64,000 nucleotides of DNA. Origin: Caulobacteraceae bacterium (GTDB lineage: Bacteria; Pseudomonadota; Alphaproteobacteria; Caulobacterales; Caulobacteraceae). The DNA lies in assembly GCA_030446805.1 (NCBI GenBank), contig JAUJMO010000002.1, positions 423,425 to 487,424 of the forward strand, in the 5' to 3' direction. A program made the translations under genes and the position numbers. Under the pieces are notes generated by a model. It was not told the origin of the DNA, made no database searches, and saw only the letters and a program-made list of their open reading frames with translations. Position 1 is the stretch's first letter. Each line of letters starts with the position of its first letter. Shown here one piece after another: positions 36,107-44,954 of this stretch.

Positions 36107-37573
36107 ATGGCCGACCTCCCCCGACCCGAGGCGCGCGTTCCGCGCGGCTTTCAGGACAAGCGTGCGCGCGATCTTCGCGCCGAGCGGCGCATCCTGGAGG
36201 CGGTGGGGCGGGTGTATGAGCGCTACGGGTTCGAGCCCTTCGACACGGGGGCGTTCGAATATGCGGATGCGCTGGGCAAGTTCCTGCCGGACAGCGACCG
36301 CCCCAACGAAGGCGTGTTCGCACTGCAGGACGACGACGAACAGTGGATGGCGCTCAGGTACGATCTGACCGCGCCTCTGGCGCGGTTCGCCGCGCAGACC
36401 TGGGAGACGCTGCCCAAGCCGTTCCGGCGCTATGCCTACGGGCCGGTGTGGCGCAACGAAAAGCCGGGTCCGGGACGCTTTCGGGAGTTCATCCAGTGCG
36501 ATGCGGACACGGTGGGCTCCGCGCGGCCGGAAGCGGATGCGGAGGTGATCGCCATGGCCGCGGAGGGGCTGGAGGCGGCCGGGCTGGCGGCGGACGGCTT
36601 TGTGATCCGCATCAACAACCGCAAGCTGCTGAACGGGCTCATGGACCGGGCGGGAGTGAACCATCCGGGGCAGCGGCTGGCGGTGCTGCGCGCGGTGGAC
36701 AAGCTGGATCGGCTGGGCCCCGAGGGCGTGCTGCTGCTGCTGGGTGAGGGGCGGCTGGACGAGAGCGGCGCTTTCACCAAGGGTGCGGGCCTGAATGGCG
36801 AGGCCGCCGAAGCGGTGCTGGCCTTCACCGCTGCGGGCGGCGGGTCGCGGGGCGAGACGCTGGATCGGCTGGAGGCGGTGGTGGGCGGCTCGGATGAGGG
36901 CCGGGCGGGGTTGGAGGAGCTGGCGGCGATCGGCTCGGCGCTGGACGCCATGGGCGTGAGCCCGGAGCGGGCGCGAGTGGACTCGTCGGTAGTGCGAGGG
37001 CTGGAGTACTACACCGGCGCGGTGTTCGAGGCGGAGCTGTTGGGCGAGGCCGCACAGCGGTTCGGGTCGGTCGGAGGCGGTGGGCGTTACGACGACTTGG
37101 TGGCGCGGTTCACCGGGCAGCAGCTGCCGGCCACGGGGTTCAGCTTCGGGGTGAGCCGGTTGGCCGCGGCGCTCCGGGCGGCGGGGGGCGAGGCGGCGGG
37201 CGCGGAGCGTGGACCGGTGGTGGTGGTGGCCTTCGAACAGGCGGGCATGGCCGAGTATCTGCGGGCGGCGGGCGAGCTTCGGGCCGCGGGGGTCGCCGCG
37301 GAGGTCTACCTGGGCGCGGCGGGGATGAAGGCGCAGCTGAAATATGCGGACCGGCGGGGAAGCCCGGCGGCGGTGATCCTGGGGTCCGACGAGCTCGCGG
37401 CGGGAACGGTCACGGTCAAGGACCTGGACCTGGGCCGGGAGCTGGCCAAGGGAACGCAGGACAATGCGGCTTGGCGCGAGGGACGACCGGGGCAGGTGAA
37501 CGCGCGGCGCGCTGAACTTGTGGCCACGGTCAAGGCCATCATGGCGCGGGCTGCGCCGGGCTCGGGCGCGTGA
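36107..37573 (+). CDS. hisS: histidyl-tRNA synthetase
   Basis: Charges tRNA-His. 488 residues, class II synthetase. Motif 1 region PRGFQDKRARDLRAERRILEAV, motif 2 YGPVWRNEKPGPGRFREFIQCDADTVG (around 115-141), HisA box RGLEYYTGAVFE and motif 3 FSFGVSRLAAAL. Motif 2 with NEKPG and FIQCDADTVG is the alphaproteobacterial type rather than the E. coli type; in this clade tRNA-His lacks the extra G at -1. The C-terminal anticodon domain is followed by an Ala/Arg-rich tail. Its stop overlaps the hisZ GTG by 4 nt. Confidence 0.95.
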   Translation: MADLPRPEARVPRGFQDKRARDLRAERRILEAVGRVYERYGFEPFDTGAFEYADALGKFLPDSDRPNEGVFALQDDDEQWMALRYDLTAPLARFAAQTWETLPKPFRRYAYGPVWRNEKPGPGRFREFIQCDADTVGSARPEADAEVIAMAAEGLEAAGLAADGFVIRINNRKLLNGLMDRAGVNHPGQRLAVLRAVDKLDRLGPEGVLLLLGEGRLDESGAFTKGAGLNGEAAEAVLAFTAAGGGSRGETLDRLEAVVGGSDEGRAGLEELAAIGSALDAMGVSPERARVDSSVVRGLEYYTGAVFEAELLGEAAQRFGSVGGGGRYDDLVARFTGQQLPATGFSFGVSRLAAALRAAGGEAAGAERGPVVVVAFEQAGMAEYLRAAGELRAAGVAAEVYLGAAGMKAQLKYADRRGSPAAVILGSDELAAGTVTVKDLDLGRELAKGTQDNAAWREGRPGQVNARRAELVATVKAIMARAAPGSGA

Positions 37574-38688
37574 GGGCGGAGAGGGCGCCGCCGCCGCGGG
37601 TGCTGCAGGCGATCCGGGCGCCTCTGCAGGCGGGGGCGGAGCGGGTGGACCCGCCGGTGCTGCAGCCCCTGGGGGTGGTGCTGGACCTTCTGGGCGAGGG
37701 CATGCGGACGCGGCTGTTCACCGTGGGCGGGGAAGGGGCGGAGGACGCTTGCCTCCGGCCCGACTTCACGGTGGCGGTCGCGCGCGAGCACCTGGCGCGA
37801 GGCGTGTCTTCGGGGCGCTACCTTTACGAAGGGCCAGCCTTCAGGGCGGCGGTGGCGGGCTCGGAGCGGCCGCAGGAGTTCCTGCAACTGGGCGTGGAGC
37901 GGATCGGGGGCGAGGCGTCCGAGCGCGACGACGCCGAGATCGCCACGGCCGCCTGGCGGGCCTGCGAGGCCGGCGGGCGCACGGACCTTCAGCTGGTCAT
38001 GGGCGAGCTGGGCTTGTTCGACTCCTTCTGCGCGGGGCTGGGCGTCGAGCCGGGGCTGCGGGCGCGGCTGAGGCTCAGGCTGGGCGATCGGGAGGCGTTC
38101 CGGGTGGAGCTGGACCGGACGCCGGCCGCGCGGGCGGACGGCGGGCTGGCGCGGCTGTTGGCGGGGCTCTCGCCAGATGCGGCGGCCGGCGTGCTCCAGG
38201 AGCTTTGGGCGGTGACGGGCGTGACCCCCGTAGGCGGACGCTCTGCGGCCGAGATCGCCGGCCGGCTCGCGGAGCGTGGGCGAACGGCGGGGGTGTCGGC
38301 CTCCCAGGCGGCGCTGATCAATCGCTGGGTGGACATCGGGGGGGAGCCCTTGGCGGCGATCGCCCAGGCCATGGTGCTGAGCCGGCGGGCGGGGGTCGAT
38401 CTTCACGGGCGGCTGGAAGCCTGCGCGCGGCGGGTGGCGGCCCTGGCCACCGCCGGTGTGGGGCTGGAGCGGATGCGGCTGGAGTTCGGGTGGGGGCGGC
38501 CGTTCGGCTACTATGACGGTTTCCTGTTCGAGGTGCGCAGCGGGGCGTTGCCGAAGGACACCCCTGTTGCGGCGGGCGGGCGTTACGACGGACTGCTGGG
38601 GCGGCTGCAACCGGGGGCGGACGCCACGGCGGTCGGCTGCATGGTGAGGCCGGGGCGGGCCTGGTCCGGTACCGGGAGCGGCGCATGA
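37570..38688 (+). CDS. hisZ: ATP phosphoribosyltransferase regulatory subunit HisZ
   Basis: 372 residues, a catalytically dead paralogue of histidyl-tRNA synthetase that forms the hetero-octamer with HisG and provides the histidine feedback site. It keeps the class II fold and GGRYDGLLG and FGWGRPFGYYDG, but motif 2 is replaced by YLYEGPAFRAAVAGSERPQEFLQLGVE, so no tRNA charging is expected. Starts with GTG 37570 overlapping hisS; its stop overlaps hisG ATG 38685 by 4 nt. All three genes are in one operon, so tRNA charging and histidine synthesis are expressed together. Confidence 0.9.
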   Translation: MRAERAPPPRVLQAIRAPLQAGAERVDPPVLQPLGVVLDLLGEGMRTRLFTVGGEGAEDACLRPDFTVAVAREHLARGVSSGRYLYEGPAFRAAVAGSERPQEFLQLGVERIGGEASERDDAEIATAAWRACEAGGRTDLQLVMGELGLFDSFCAGLGVEPGLRARLRLRLGDREAFRVELDRTPAARADGGLARLLAGLSPDAAAGVLQELWAVTGVTPVGGRSAAEIAGRLAERGRTAGVSASQAALINRWVDIGGEPLAAIAQAMVLSRRAGVDLHGRLEACARRVAALATAGVGLERMRLEFGWGRPFGYYDGFLFEVRSGALPKDTPVAAGGRYDGLLGRLQPGADATAVGCMVRPGRAWSGTGSGA

Positions 38689-39620
38689 GCCTGCAACTGG
38701 CGCTGCCGTCCAAGGGGCGGTTGAAGGAGCAGGTGGAGGCCTGGCTGGCGGACTGCGGTCTGCCGCTGAACGCCGGCGGGCGGGCCTATACGGCGTCGCT
38801 CCCGGCCATGCCGGAGGTGGAGGTGCGGCTGCTGCCGGCGGGAGAGATCGCCGAGGCGCTGGCCGCGGGCCAGGTGCAGCTAGGCGTGACGGGAGAGGAC
38901 CTGCTGCGCGAGCGCGAAGAGCCGCTGGAAGGGCGGGTGCTGATGCTGCTCGCGCCGGGGTTCGGCCGGGCGGAGCTGGTGACGGCGGTCCCGGCGGCCT
39001 GGCTGGACGTGGACAGCATGGGCGACCTGGAGGCGGTGGCGCACGCCATGCTGGCCCGAACGGGACGGCGGCTGCGCGTGGCCACCAAATACGCGGTGCA
39101 AACCCGGCGCTTCTTCGCGCGCCACGGGATCGCCGACTACCGCATCGCGGACTCGGGCGGAGCGACCGAGGGGGCGCCCGCTGCGGGGCAGGCGGAGGTG
39201 GTGGTCGACATCACCACCACGGGCGCCACCCTGGAGGCCAACCACCTGAAACGGCTGACGGATGGAACCCTGCTGCGAAGCGAGGCGCGGTTGGCGGCGG
39301 CGCTGCGGGCGGACTGGTCCACCGGCGATGTGGCGGCGGCGCGACGGCTGCTGGGCGTGGTGGAGGCCCGAGCTCGGGCCAAGGCCACCGCGACCCTGGT
39401 GTGGCCGGCGGAGCAGGACGCGGCGGCGCGGACCGCGCTGACCGGCTTCGGCGAGGATTGGCGGGCGTTAGGGCTGCTGGTGCGCGCCGGCGAAGTGTTC
39501 CGGGCGGCGGCGGCCCTGGCGGAGGCTGGAGTGGGTCCGGTGACCGCGACGCGGCCGGAATATGTGTTCGACGCGCGCAGCGAAGCGGCGGACATGCTGG
39601 AAGAGGCCTTAGGAGCTTAG
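38685..39620 (+). CDS. hisG: ATP phosphoribosyltransferase catalytic subunit
   Basis: First enzyme of histidine synthesis, joining ATP and PRPP. 311 residues. Catalytic features: LALPSKGRLKEQV, LGVTGEDLLRE, VATKYAVQTRRFFARHGI and the phosphoribosyl site VVVDITTTGATLEANHLKRL. Short-form HisG enzymes, which pair with HisZ, usually end near residue 230; here about 75 extra residues follow (from ATLVWPAEQDAAART to PEYVFDARSEA) that do not look like the ACT-type regulatory domain of the long form. Last gene of the operon with hisS and hisZ; a cluster of inverted repeats lies just downstream. Confidence 0.93.
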   Translation: MSLQLALPSKGRLKEQVEAWLADCGLPLNAGGRAYTASLPAMPEVEVRLLPAGEIAEALAAGQVQLGVTGEDLLREREEPLEGRVLMLLAPGFGRAELVTAVPAAWLDVDSMGDLEAVAHAMLARTGRRLRVATKYAVQTRRFFARHGIADYRIADSGGATEGAPAAGQAEVVVDITTTGATLEANHLKRLTDGTLLRSEARLAAALRADWSTGDVAAARRLLGVVEARARAKATATLVWPAEQDAAARTALTGFGEDWRALGLLVRAGEVFRAAAALAEAGVGPVTATRPEYVFDARSEAADMLEEALGA

Positions 39621-39686
39621 GTCCTCACGCTCGGAGCCGGGGCGCAAATTGAAGTCTCCGGTGCAGCCTAGAGATGCAAGCGGAGA

Positions 39687-39771
39687 GGACGGGATTGCCG
39701 CCGTCCCCTCCACTGCAGAGCCGGCCTAGGGCCGGCCCCTTGGGTGGCCTGCTCCCCCGTAAACGGGGGAG
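39687..39771. terminator. three inverted repeats between convergent genes
   Basis: Between the hisG stop and the convergent M13 peptidase stop are three successive hairpins. GGACGG (39687-39692) pairs with CCGTCC (39701-39706). GCCGGCC (39720-39726) pairs with GGCCGGC (39730-39736) across a 3-nt loop. CTCCCCCGT (39752-39760) pairs with ACGGGGGAG (39763-39771) across a minimal loop. Poly-T tracts are missing, so factor-independent termination is doubtful, but the position suits a bidirectional stop; the last palindrome also resembles a dispersed repetitive element. Confidence 0.55.
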
Positions 39772-39781
39772 GATCCCCTGT

Positions 39782-41905
39782 TCACCAAAGGCGGACGCGG
39801 TCGGCCGGGGCGAGGTAGAGAGGATCGCCGGGCTGGACTTGAAAGGCCTCATACCAGGCGTCGATGTTCCGCACCGGGGTCTTGGCGCGGAACATGCCGG
39901 GGGAGTGGGGCCCCGTGACGAGTTGCTGGCGCAGCGCCTCGTCGCGGAACTTGGTGCGCCAGACCTGCGCCCAGCCTAGGAAGAAGCGCTGATCGCCGGT
40001 CATGCCGTCCAGCACGGGCGCGGGCTTGCCGTCCAGCGAGCGGTGGTAGGCGTCCAGCGCCACCGTGAGCCCGCCCAGGTCGGCGATGTTCTCGCCCATG
40101 GACAGCCGGCCGTTGATGCGGCGGCCGTCGATCACGTCATAACCCTCGTACTGGGCGCCCAGCTTGGCGGCCTGGACTTCGAACTTGCGCTCGTCCTCTT
40201 CCGTCCACCATTCGGTGAGCAGGCCGTCGCCGTTGGACTTGCGGCCCTGGTCGTCGAAGCCGTGGATGATCTCGTGGCCGATCACCCCGCCGATGCCGCC
40301 GTAGTTCACCGCCGGATCCGCGTCCGGGTCAAAGAAGGGCGGCTGCAGGATGGCGGCGGGGAAGACGATCTCGTTCTTCACCGAAGAGTAGTAGGCGTTC
40401 ACCGTTTGAGGGGTCATGCCCCATTCAGTCTCGTCCACGGGCTTGTTCAGCCGGCCCACGTCATAGGCCCATTCGAAGGCGGCGCCGCGTTCGGCGTTGC
40501 CGTAGAGGTCGGTCGGGTCCGCCTGGAGGCCGGAATAGTCGCGCCACTTCGACGGATAGCCGATCTTGACGTCGAACTTGGCGAGCTTGTCCAGCGCCTT
40601 GGCCTTGGTCTCCGGACCCATCCAGTTCAGTTGCTGGAGGCGAGCCTGGAGCGCGGTGCGGAGATTGGCGACGAGGTCGTCCATCTTGGACTTGGCTTCG
40701 GGCGTGAAGTGGCGGGCGACATAGACGCGGCCTACGGACTCGCCGATCTGGCCGTCGGTGAAGCTGACCGCGCGCTTCCAGCGCTCGCGCTGCTCGGGCT
40801 GGCCCGAGAGGGTCTTGCCGTAGAACTCGAAGTTGGCGTCGGCGAACCGCTTGGACAGGTAAGGCGAGGCCCCGTTGACCAGATGGAAGGCCGACCAAGT
40901 CTGCAGCACCTCCACCGGCGCTTCGGAGAAGATGGTGGTCAGCGCCGGGATGGCGGTGTTCTGGCGCAGCACGATCTTGTTCACGCCCTTCAGCTGGGCG
41001 GCTCGGAGGTACTCCTGCCAAGGGAAGCCCGGAGCGTAGCGGGCCAGTTCGGCGCGCGTCATGGGATTGTACGTCTTGTCGCGGTCGCGGGAGGCCGCGC
41101 GGGTCCAGTGGACCTGGGCGATGCGGGTCTCCCACGCCACGACGGCCTTGGCGGCCTCCTGCGGGTCGGCCCAGCCGGCGTAGCCCAGCACGGTGGCGAC
41201 GTAGTCCTGATAGGCCGCCTTCTGCTTGGCGAACTTGGGATCGAGGTAGTAGTCGCGGTCGGGCATGCCCAGACCCGACTGGCCGACGTAGACGGTGTAG
41301 CGGTCCGGCGCCTTGGCGTCGTCGCTGATGCCCGTGCCGAACCAGGAGCCGCCGAAGCCCGTGTTGCTGGCGCCCCATAGGCGGGCGATCTCCGCCTTGG
41401 TGTCGGCGGCGCGGATCGCGGCCAGGTCGGCCTGAAGGGGCTTGGCGTCGAGCTGCTCGACGCGAGCCTCATCCATGTAGGAGCGGTAAAAGGCGGCGAT
41501 CCGCCCGGCGTCGACGTCCTGCACCTGGCCGGCCACGGTCTCGTCCAGAATGGCGCGGGTGCGCGCGTCCGAGATCTCCCGCAGGGCGGCGAAATTGCCG
41601 TAGCTGGAGCGGTCCGCAGGAATGGGCGTGTTCTTGTCCCAGGTCCCGTTGGCGAACGCGTAGAAGTCCTGGCCGGGCTTCACCGAAGGGTCCATGCCGG
41701 CCAGGTCGAAGCCCCAGGTTCCGAAACGCGGAGCCGCAGTGGAGGCTGCAACAGCTGCGCCGCCGGTGGAGCCGCCCTGCGCGAACAGAGCCACGGTGCT
41801 GCAGGAGAAATCGAGGCAGTCGCGCTCGGGGTGCGCCTCCTGGGCCGCTGCGGGCAGGCCCGCGAGGAGGGCGGAAGCGGCGGCGGCGAACATAAGTCTC
41901 TTCAA
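39782..41905 (-). CDS. M13 family metallopeptidase (neprilysin/PepO type)
   Basis: 707-residue exported zinc endopeptidase. Signal peptide MKRLMFAAAASALLAGLPAAAQ if TTG 41905 is the start (ATG at 41893 is an alternative but lacks the positive N-region). Catalytic zinc motif H544-E545-x2-H548 (GVIGHEIIHGFDDQG) with the third ligand in ENIADLGGLTVALDAY (around 605) and the C-terminal substrate loop KTPVRNIDAWYEAF. The N-terminal mature part has DLAGMDPSVKPGQDFYAFANGTWDKN, typical of bacterial PepO/PepP homologues. Two Cys near the N-terminus (DCLDFSCS) lie before the M13_N domain. Acts in the periplasm on short peptides by family inference. Confidence 0.92.
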   Translation of the reverse strand: MKRLMFAAAASALLAGLPAAAQEAHPERDCLDFSCSTVALFAQGGSTGGAAVAASTAAPRFGTWGFDLAGMDPSVKPGQDFYAFANGTWDKNTPIPADRSSYGNFAALREISDARTRAILDETVAGQVQDVDAGRIAAFYRSYMDEARVEQLDAKPLQADLAAIRAADTKAEIARLWGASNTGFGGSWFGTGISDDAKAPDRYTVYVGQSGLGMPDRDYYLDPKFAKQKAAYQDYVATVLGYAGWADPQEAAKAVVAWETRIAQVHWTRAASRDRDKTYNPMTRAELARYAPGFPWQEYLRAAQLKGVNKIVLRQNTAIPALTTIFSEAPVEVLQTWSAFHLVNGASPYLSKRFADANFEFYGKTLSGQPEQRERWKRAVSFTDGQIGESVGRVYVARHFTPEAKSKMDDLVANLRTALQARLQQLNWMGPETKAKALDKLAKFDVKIGYPSKWRDYSGLQADPTDLYGNAERGAAFEWAYDVGRLNKPVDETEWGMTPQTVNAYYSSVKNEIVFPAAILQPPFFDPDADPAVNYGGIGGVIGHEIIHGFDDQGRKSNGDGLLTEWWTEEDERKFEVQAAKLGAQYEGYDVIDGRRINGRLSMGENIADLGGLTVALDAYHRSLDGKPAPVLDGMTGDQRFFLGWAQVWRTKFRDEALRQQLVTGPHSPGMFRAKTPVRNIDAWYEAFQVQPGDPLYLAPADRVRLW

Positions 41906-42045
41906 GGCCTGGAGCTCCGGCGGGGTGGCGGCTGTTGAGAAGGTATGGGACCCATGTGGCGAATACACGGCGTCGGCAACAAGACAAAGTGCGTCAGGAT
42001 TGCTGTGCGGCTTCGCGTCCGGCCCGCACGTGCTAGAGCGCCGGC

Positions 42046-43314
42046 ATGATCGTTCTGCTGGTCGGGTCGGGGGGGCGCGAGCATGCGCTGGCGTGGAAGC
42101 TGGCGCAGTCGCCGGGGCTGAGGCGGCTGGTGATCGCCCCGGGCAATCCGGGGATGGAGGCGCTGGGCGAACTCAGGGCCGTGCGGGCGGACGACGTAGA
42201 CGGGCTGGTCGCGCTTGCCTTGGAGGTGCGGGCGGAGCTGGTGGTGGTGGGGCCCGAAGCGGCGTTGGAGCGCGGGCTGGCCGACCGGCTGGAGGCGGCG
42301 GGCGTGGCGTGTTTCGGCCCAACCGCCTCAGCGGCGCGACTGGAGAGCTCCAAGGCCTTCACCAAGGATTTCGCGACCAAGTACGGTCTGCCCACAGCGG
42401 CCTACGGCGTGTTCACGGACGAGCGGGCCGCGGCCGCCTGGCTGGATGAGCGCGCGCCGCCTTACGTGGTCAAGGCGGACGGTTTGGCCGCGGGCAAGGG
42501 CGTGGTGATCGCGGCGAACCGCGAGGAGGCCCGAGCCGCTGTCCGGGAGATGTTGGGCGGACGCTTCGGGGCGGCGGGCGCGCGGGTGGTGCTGGAGGAG
42601 TTCATGGAGGGGGAGGAGGCGTCGGCCTTTTCGCTCTGCGACGGGCGCACGGCGCTGCCCTTCGGGGGCGCGCAGGATCACAAGCGGGCCTTTGACGGCG
42701 ACCGAGGACCGAACACGGGCGGAATGGGGACGTACAGTCCGGCCCCGGTCTTGTCGGCCGCGGTGGAGCAGGCGGCGTTCGACACCCTGGTCCGGCCCGC
42801 GGTCGCCGGGATGGATGCGGAGGCGGCGCCCTATCGCGGGGTGCTCTATGCGGGGCTGATGATCGGCGCCGGCGGGCCGCGGCTGGTCGAGTTCAATGCG
42901 CGGTTCGGCGATCCGGAGTGCCAGGTGTTGATGCTGCGGCTGGAGGGCGACCTGCTGCCCTACCTGTTCGCGGCGGCGACGGGCGGACTGGCCGCAATGG
43001 CGCCGCCGCAGTGGAGCCCCAGGGCGGCCGTCTGCGTGGTGTTGGCGGCGCAAGGTTATCCGGACGCGCCGCAAACCGGGTCCGTGATCCGGGGGGCGGA
43101 GGCGGACTTCGGGCCGGATGTGGTCGTCTTCCATGCAGGTACGCGACGGGAGGGGGACGAACTGGTCGCGGCCGGTGGGCGGGTGCTGAACGTGTGCGCC
43201 TTGGGGGGCGATCTGGCCGAAGCGCGAGCGCGGGCCTACGCCGCGGTGGAGCGGATCGACTGGCCGGGCGGGTTCCACCGGCGGGACATCGGGGCCCGCG
43301 CCGTCCAGCTCTGA
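42046..43314 (+). CDS. purD: phosphoribosylamine-glycine ligase
   Basis: GAR synthetase, the second step of purine synthesis. 422 residues, normal length. N-domain MIVLLVGSGGREHALAWKL, ATP-grasp core SSKAFTKDFATKYGLPTAAY, VVKADGLAAGKGVVIA, LEEFMEGEEASAFSLCDG, DHKRAFDGDRGPNTGGMGTYSP and the metal-binding LVEFNARFGDPECQV. Single gene; 140 bp after the divergent M13 peptidase start. An 8-bp hairpin (43338-43362) follows the stop. Confidence 0.96.
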   Translation: MIVLLVGSGGREHALAWKLAQSPGLRRLVIAPGNPGMEALGELRAVRADDVDGLVALALEVRAELVVVGPEAALERGLADRLEAAGVACFGPTASAARLESSKAFTKDFATKYGLPTAAYGVFTDERAAAAWLDERAPPYVVKADGLAAGKGVVIAANREEARAAVREMLGGRFGAAGARVVLEEFMEGEEASAFSLCDGRTALPFGGAQDHKRAFDGDRGPNTGGMGTYSPAPVLSAAVEQAAFDTLVRPAVAGMDAEAAPYRGVLYAGLMIGAGGPRLVEFNARFGDPECQVLMLRLEGDLLPYLFAAATGGLAAMAPPQWSPRAAVCVVLAAQGYPDAPQTGSVIRGAEADFGPDVVVFHAGTRREGDELVAAGGRVLNVCALGGDLAEARARAYAAVERIDWPGGFHRRDIGARAVQL

Positions 43315-43607
43315 GCCCTCGGTGCGCGATCCTGGGACAAGCGGGAGAAGGCGACCCGCTTGCGGAGTTCAGCTGTTTGCTGATGCAGTGCGGGCTGCCC
43401 GGGCTTGTACGAGGCGCAGACCGGCGAGAGGGTGGGGGGCTGGACTGGCTGTTCAGCTACGACCTTTTCCGAGAGGCGCCGATCTGTCAGGGGATCGGGG
43501 GATGCATGCGCGACCGCGCCGGCCGCCGGCTCGCGGGCGCGGGGCGTAGCCGCCGGGGTCGAGCCGCTGAGCGGGGCGGCGTGGAGTTAGGTAAGGAGGG
43601 CTGAAGC
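43315..43607. other. intergenic region with weak hairpin and ribosome site
   Basis: 293 bp between purD and the amidohydrolase gene. CAAGCGGG (43338-43345) pairs with CCCGCTTG (43355-43362), a possible purD terminator without a T tract. A strong Shine-Dalgarno sequence AAGGAGGG (43593-43600) lies 7 bp before the GTG at 43608 and decides that start over the later ATG at 43623. Short open frames here have no convincing coding features. Confidence 0.45.
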
Positions 43608-44954
43608 GTGAACGGGCAAGGCATGAAGATCAGGGCTCTGATGACCGCGGGAGCGCTGGCGGCGCTGGCGGGGGCCGCCGGCGCCCAAGCGCCGACGCCG
43701 GCCGCCGGCGCACCAGGGGCCGAGCCCAGCCGCTGTATCCAGGCCGGGCGGGTGCTGGCCGATCCGGCGAGCGGGCGCGTGCTGACCAACCAGACGATCA
43801 CCGTCCAGGGCGGGCGGGTCGTGTCCGTCTCGGCGGGCTTCACACAGGGGGCCGGCTGCGAAGTGGTGGACCTGCGGGACAGCTTCGTCCTGCCGGGTCT
43901 GATCGACAGCCATGTGCACCTGACCAGCCAGCAGAACCCGAACGGGCGGCTTGAGGAGGTGACGCAGTCCTCGGCGGAGCAGGCCATGGTTGGCGCGCGC
44001 TACGCCCGACGCACGCTGGAGGCGGGCTTCACCACCGTGGGCGACATGGGCGCGGACAACGACGCCATCTTTGCTCTGCGAACCGCGACGGCCAAGGGCG
44101 ACGTGGCGGGGCCGCGGATCGTGGCCTCCGGATCGGCGGTGTCGGTGCACGGCGGCCACGCCGATGTGAACGGGTTCCGGGGTGATGTGATGCACCTGCT
44201 GCGGCCCGAGTCGGTCTGCTCGGGAGCGGAAGACTGCCGGCGAGCGGTGCGCCAGCAGGTGCAGGCGGGCGCGGACGTCATCAAGATCACGGCCACGGGC
44301 GGGGTGCTGTCCAACACGGCCGCGGGCCTCGGGCAGCAGTTCCTGGACGACGAGCTGGCCGCGATCGTGGAGAGCGCCCATCGCATGGGCCGTCGCGTGA
44401 CCGCCCACGCCCACGGAGCGGATGGGATCAACGCCTTTCTCAAGGCCGGCGGCGACTCGATCGAGCACGGGACCTACCTGGATGGGGAGTCGGTGCGGCT
44501 GTTCAAACAACGCGGGGCCTATCTGGTGCCCACCTTGATGGCCGGCGACTTCGTCGCGCGGATCGCCAACGGGCCGAACAACTTCTTCACCCCGGCGCAG
44601 ACGGCCAAGGCGCGCGAGGCAGGGCCCAAGATGCTGGACATGGCGGGGCGGGCGCACCGGGGCGGGGTCAAGATCGCCTTTGGGACCGATTCCGGCGTCA
44701 GCGCGCACGGGGACAATGCGGGTGAGTTCGCACTCCTGGTCCGGGCCGGCATGACTCCGCTGCAGGCCATTCAGGCGGCCACGGTCAATGCGGCCGACCA
44801 CCTGCAACTCGCCGGCGAGCTGGGCACCCTGGCGCCGGGCAAGGCCGCGGACCTGATTGCGGTCAGGGGCGATCCGCTGGCGGATGTGCGCGAACTGGAG
44901 CGGGTGCGTTTCGTGATGAAGGGTGGGGCGATTTTCAAGCGTGCAGACCGGTAA
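43608..44954 (+). CDS. exported metal-dependent amidohydrolase (Xaa-Pro dipeptidase-like)
   Basis: 448-residue secreted amidohydrolase of the imidazolonepropionase-like/prolidase (Sgx9260-type) group. Signal peptide around residues 6-26 (MKIRALMTAGALAALAGAAG). Metal centre H102-x-H104 (DSHVHL), carboxylated K226 (VIKITATGGVLS), His in RVTAHAHG and SIEHGTYLDG, and catalytic Asp in AFGTDSGVSAHGDN. The C-terminus GTLAPGKAADLIAVRGDPL is standard. Related enzymes cleave dipeptides ending in proline or other residues; the exact specificity is unknown. Start is GTG 43608, supported by the strong ribosome site. Confidence 0.88.
   Translation: MNGQGMKIRALMTAGALAALAGAAGAQAPTPAAGAPGAEPSRCIQAGRVLADPASGRVLTNQTITVQGGRVVSVSAGFTQGAGCEVVDLRDSFVLPGLIDSHVHLTSQQNPNGRLEEVTQSSAEQAMVGARYARRTLEAGFTTVGDMGADNDAIFALRTATAKGDVAGPRIVASGSAVSVHGGHADVNGFRGDVMHLLRPESVCSGAEDCRRAVRQQVQAGADVIKITATGGVLSNTAAGLGQQFLDDELAAIVESAHRMGRRVTAHAHGADGINAFLKAGGDSIEHGTYLDGESVRLFKQRGAYLVPTLMAGDFVARIANGPNNFFTPAQTAKAREAGPKMLDMAGRAHRGGVKIAFGTDSGVSAHGDNAGEFALLVRAGMTPLQAIQAATVNAADHLQLAGELGTLAPGKAADLIAVRGDPLADVRELERVRFVMKGGAIFKRADR

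Noticed and set aside
43338-43362. Hairpin after purD considered as a definite intrinsic terminator
   Set aside because: The 8-bp stem has a 9-nt loop and no T tract; recorded only as a possibility within the intergenic entry.
43315-43604. Frames continuing past purD (for example one with LDWLFSYDLFREAPICQG)
   Set aside because: No start with a ribosome site, poor composition and no recognised motif.
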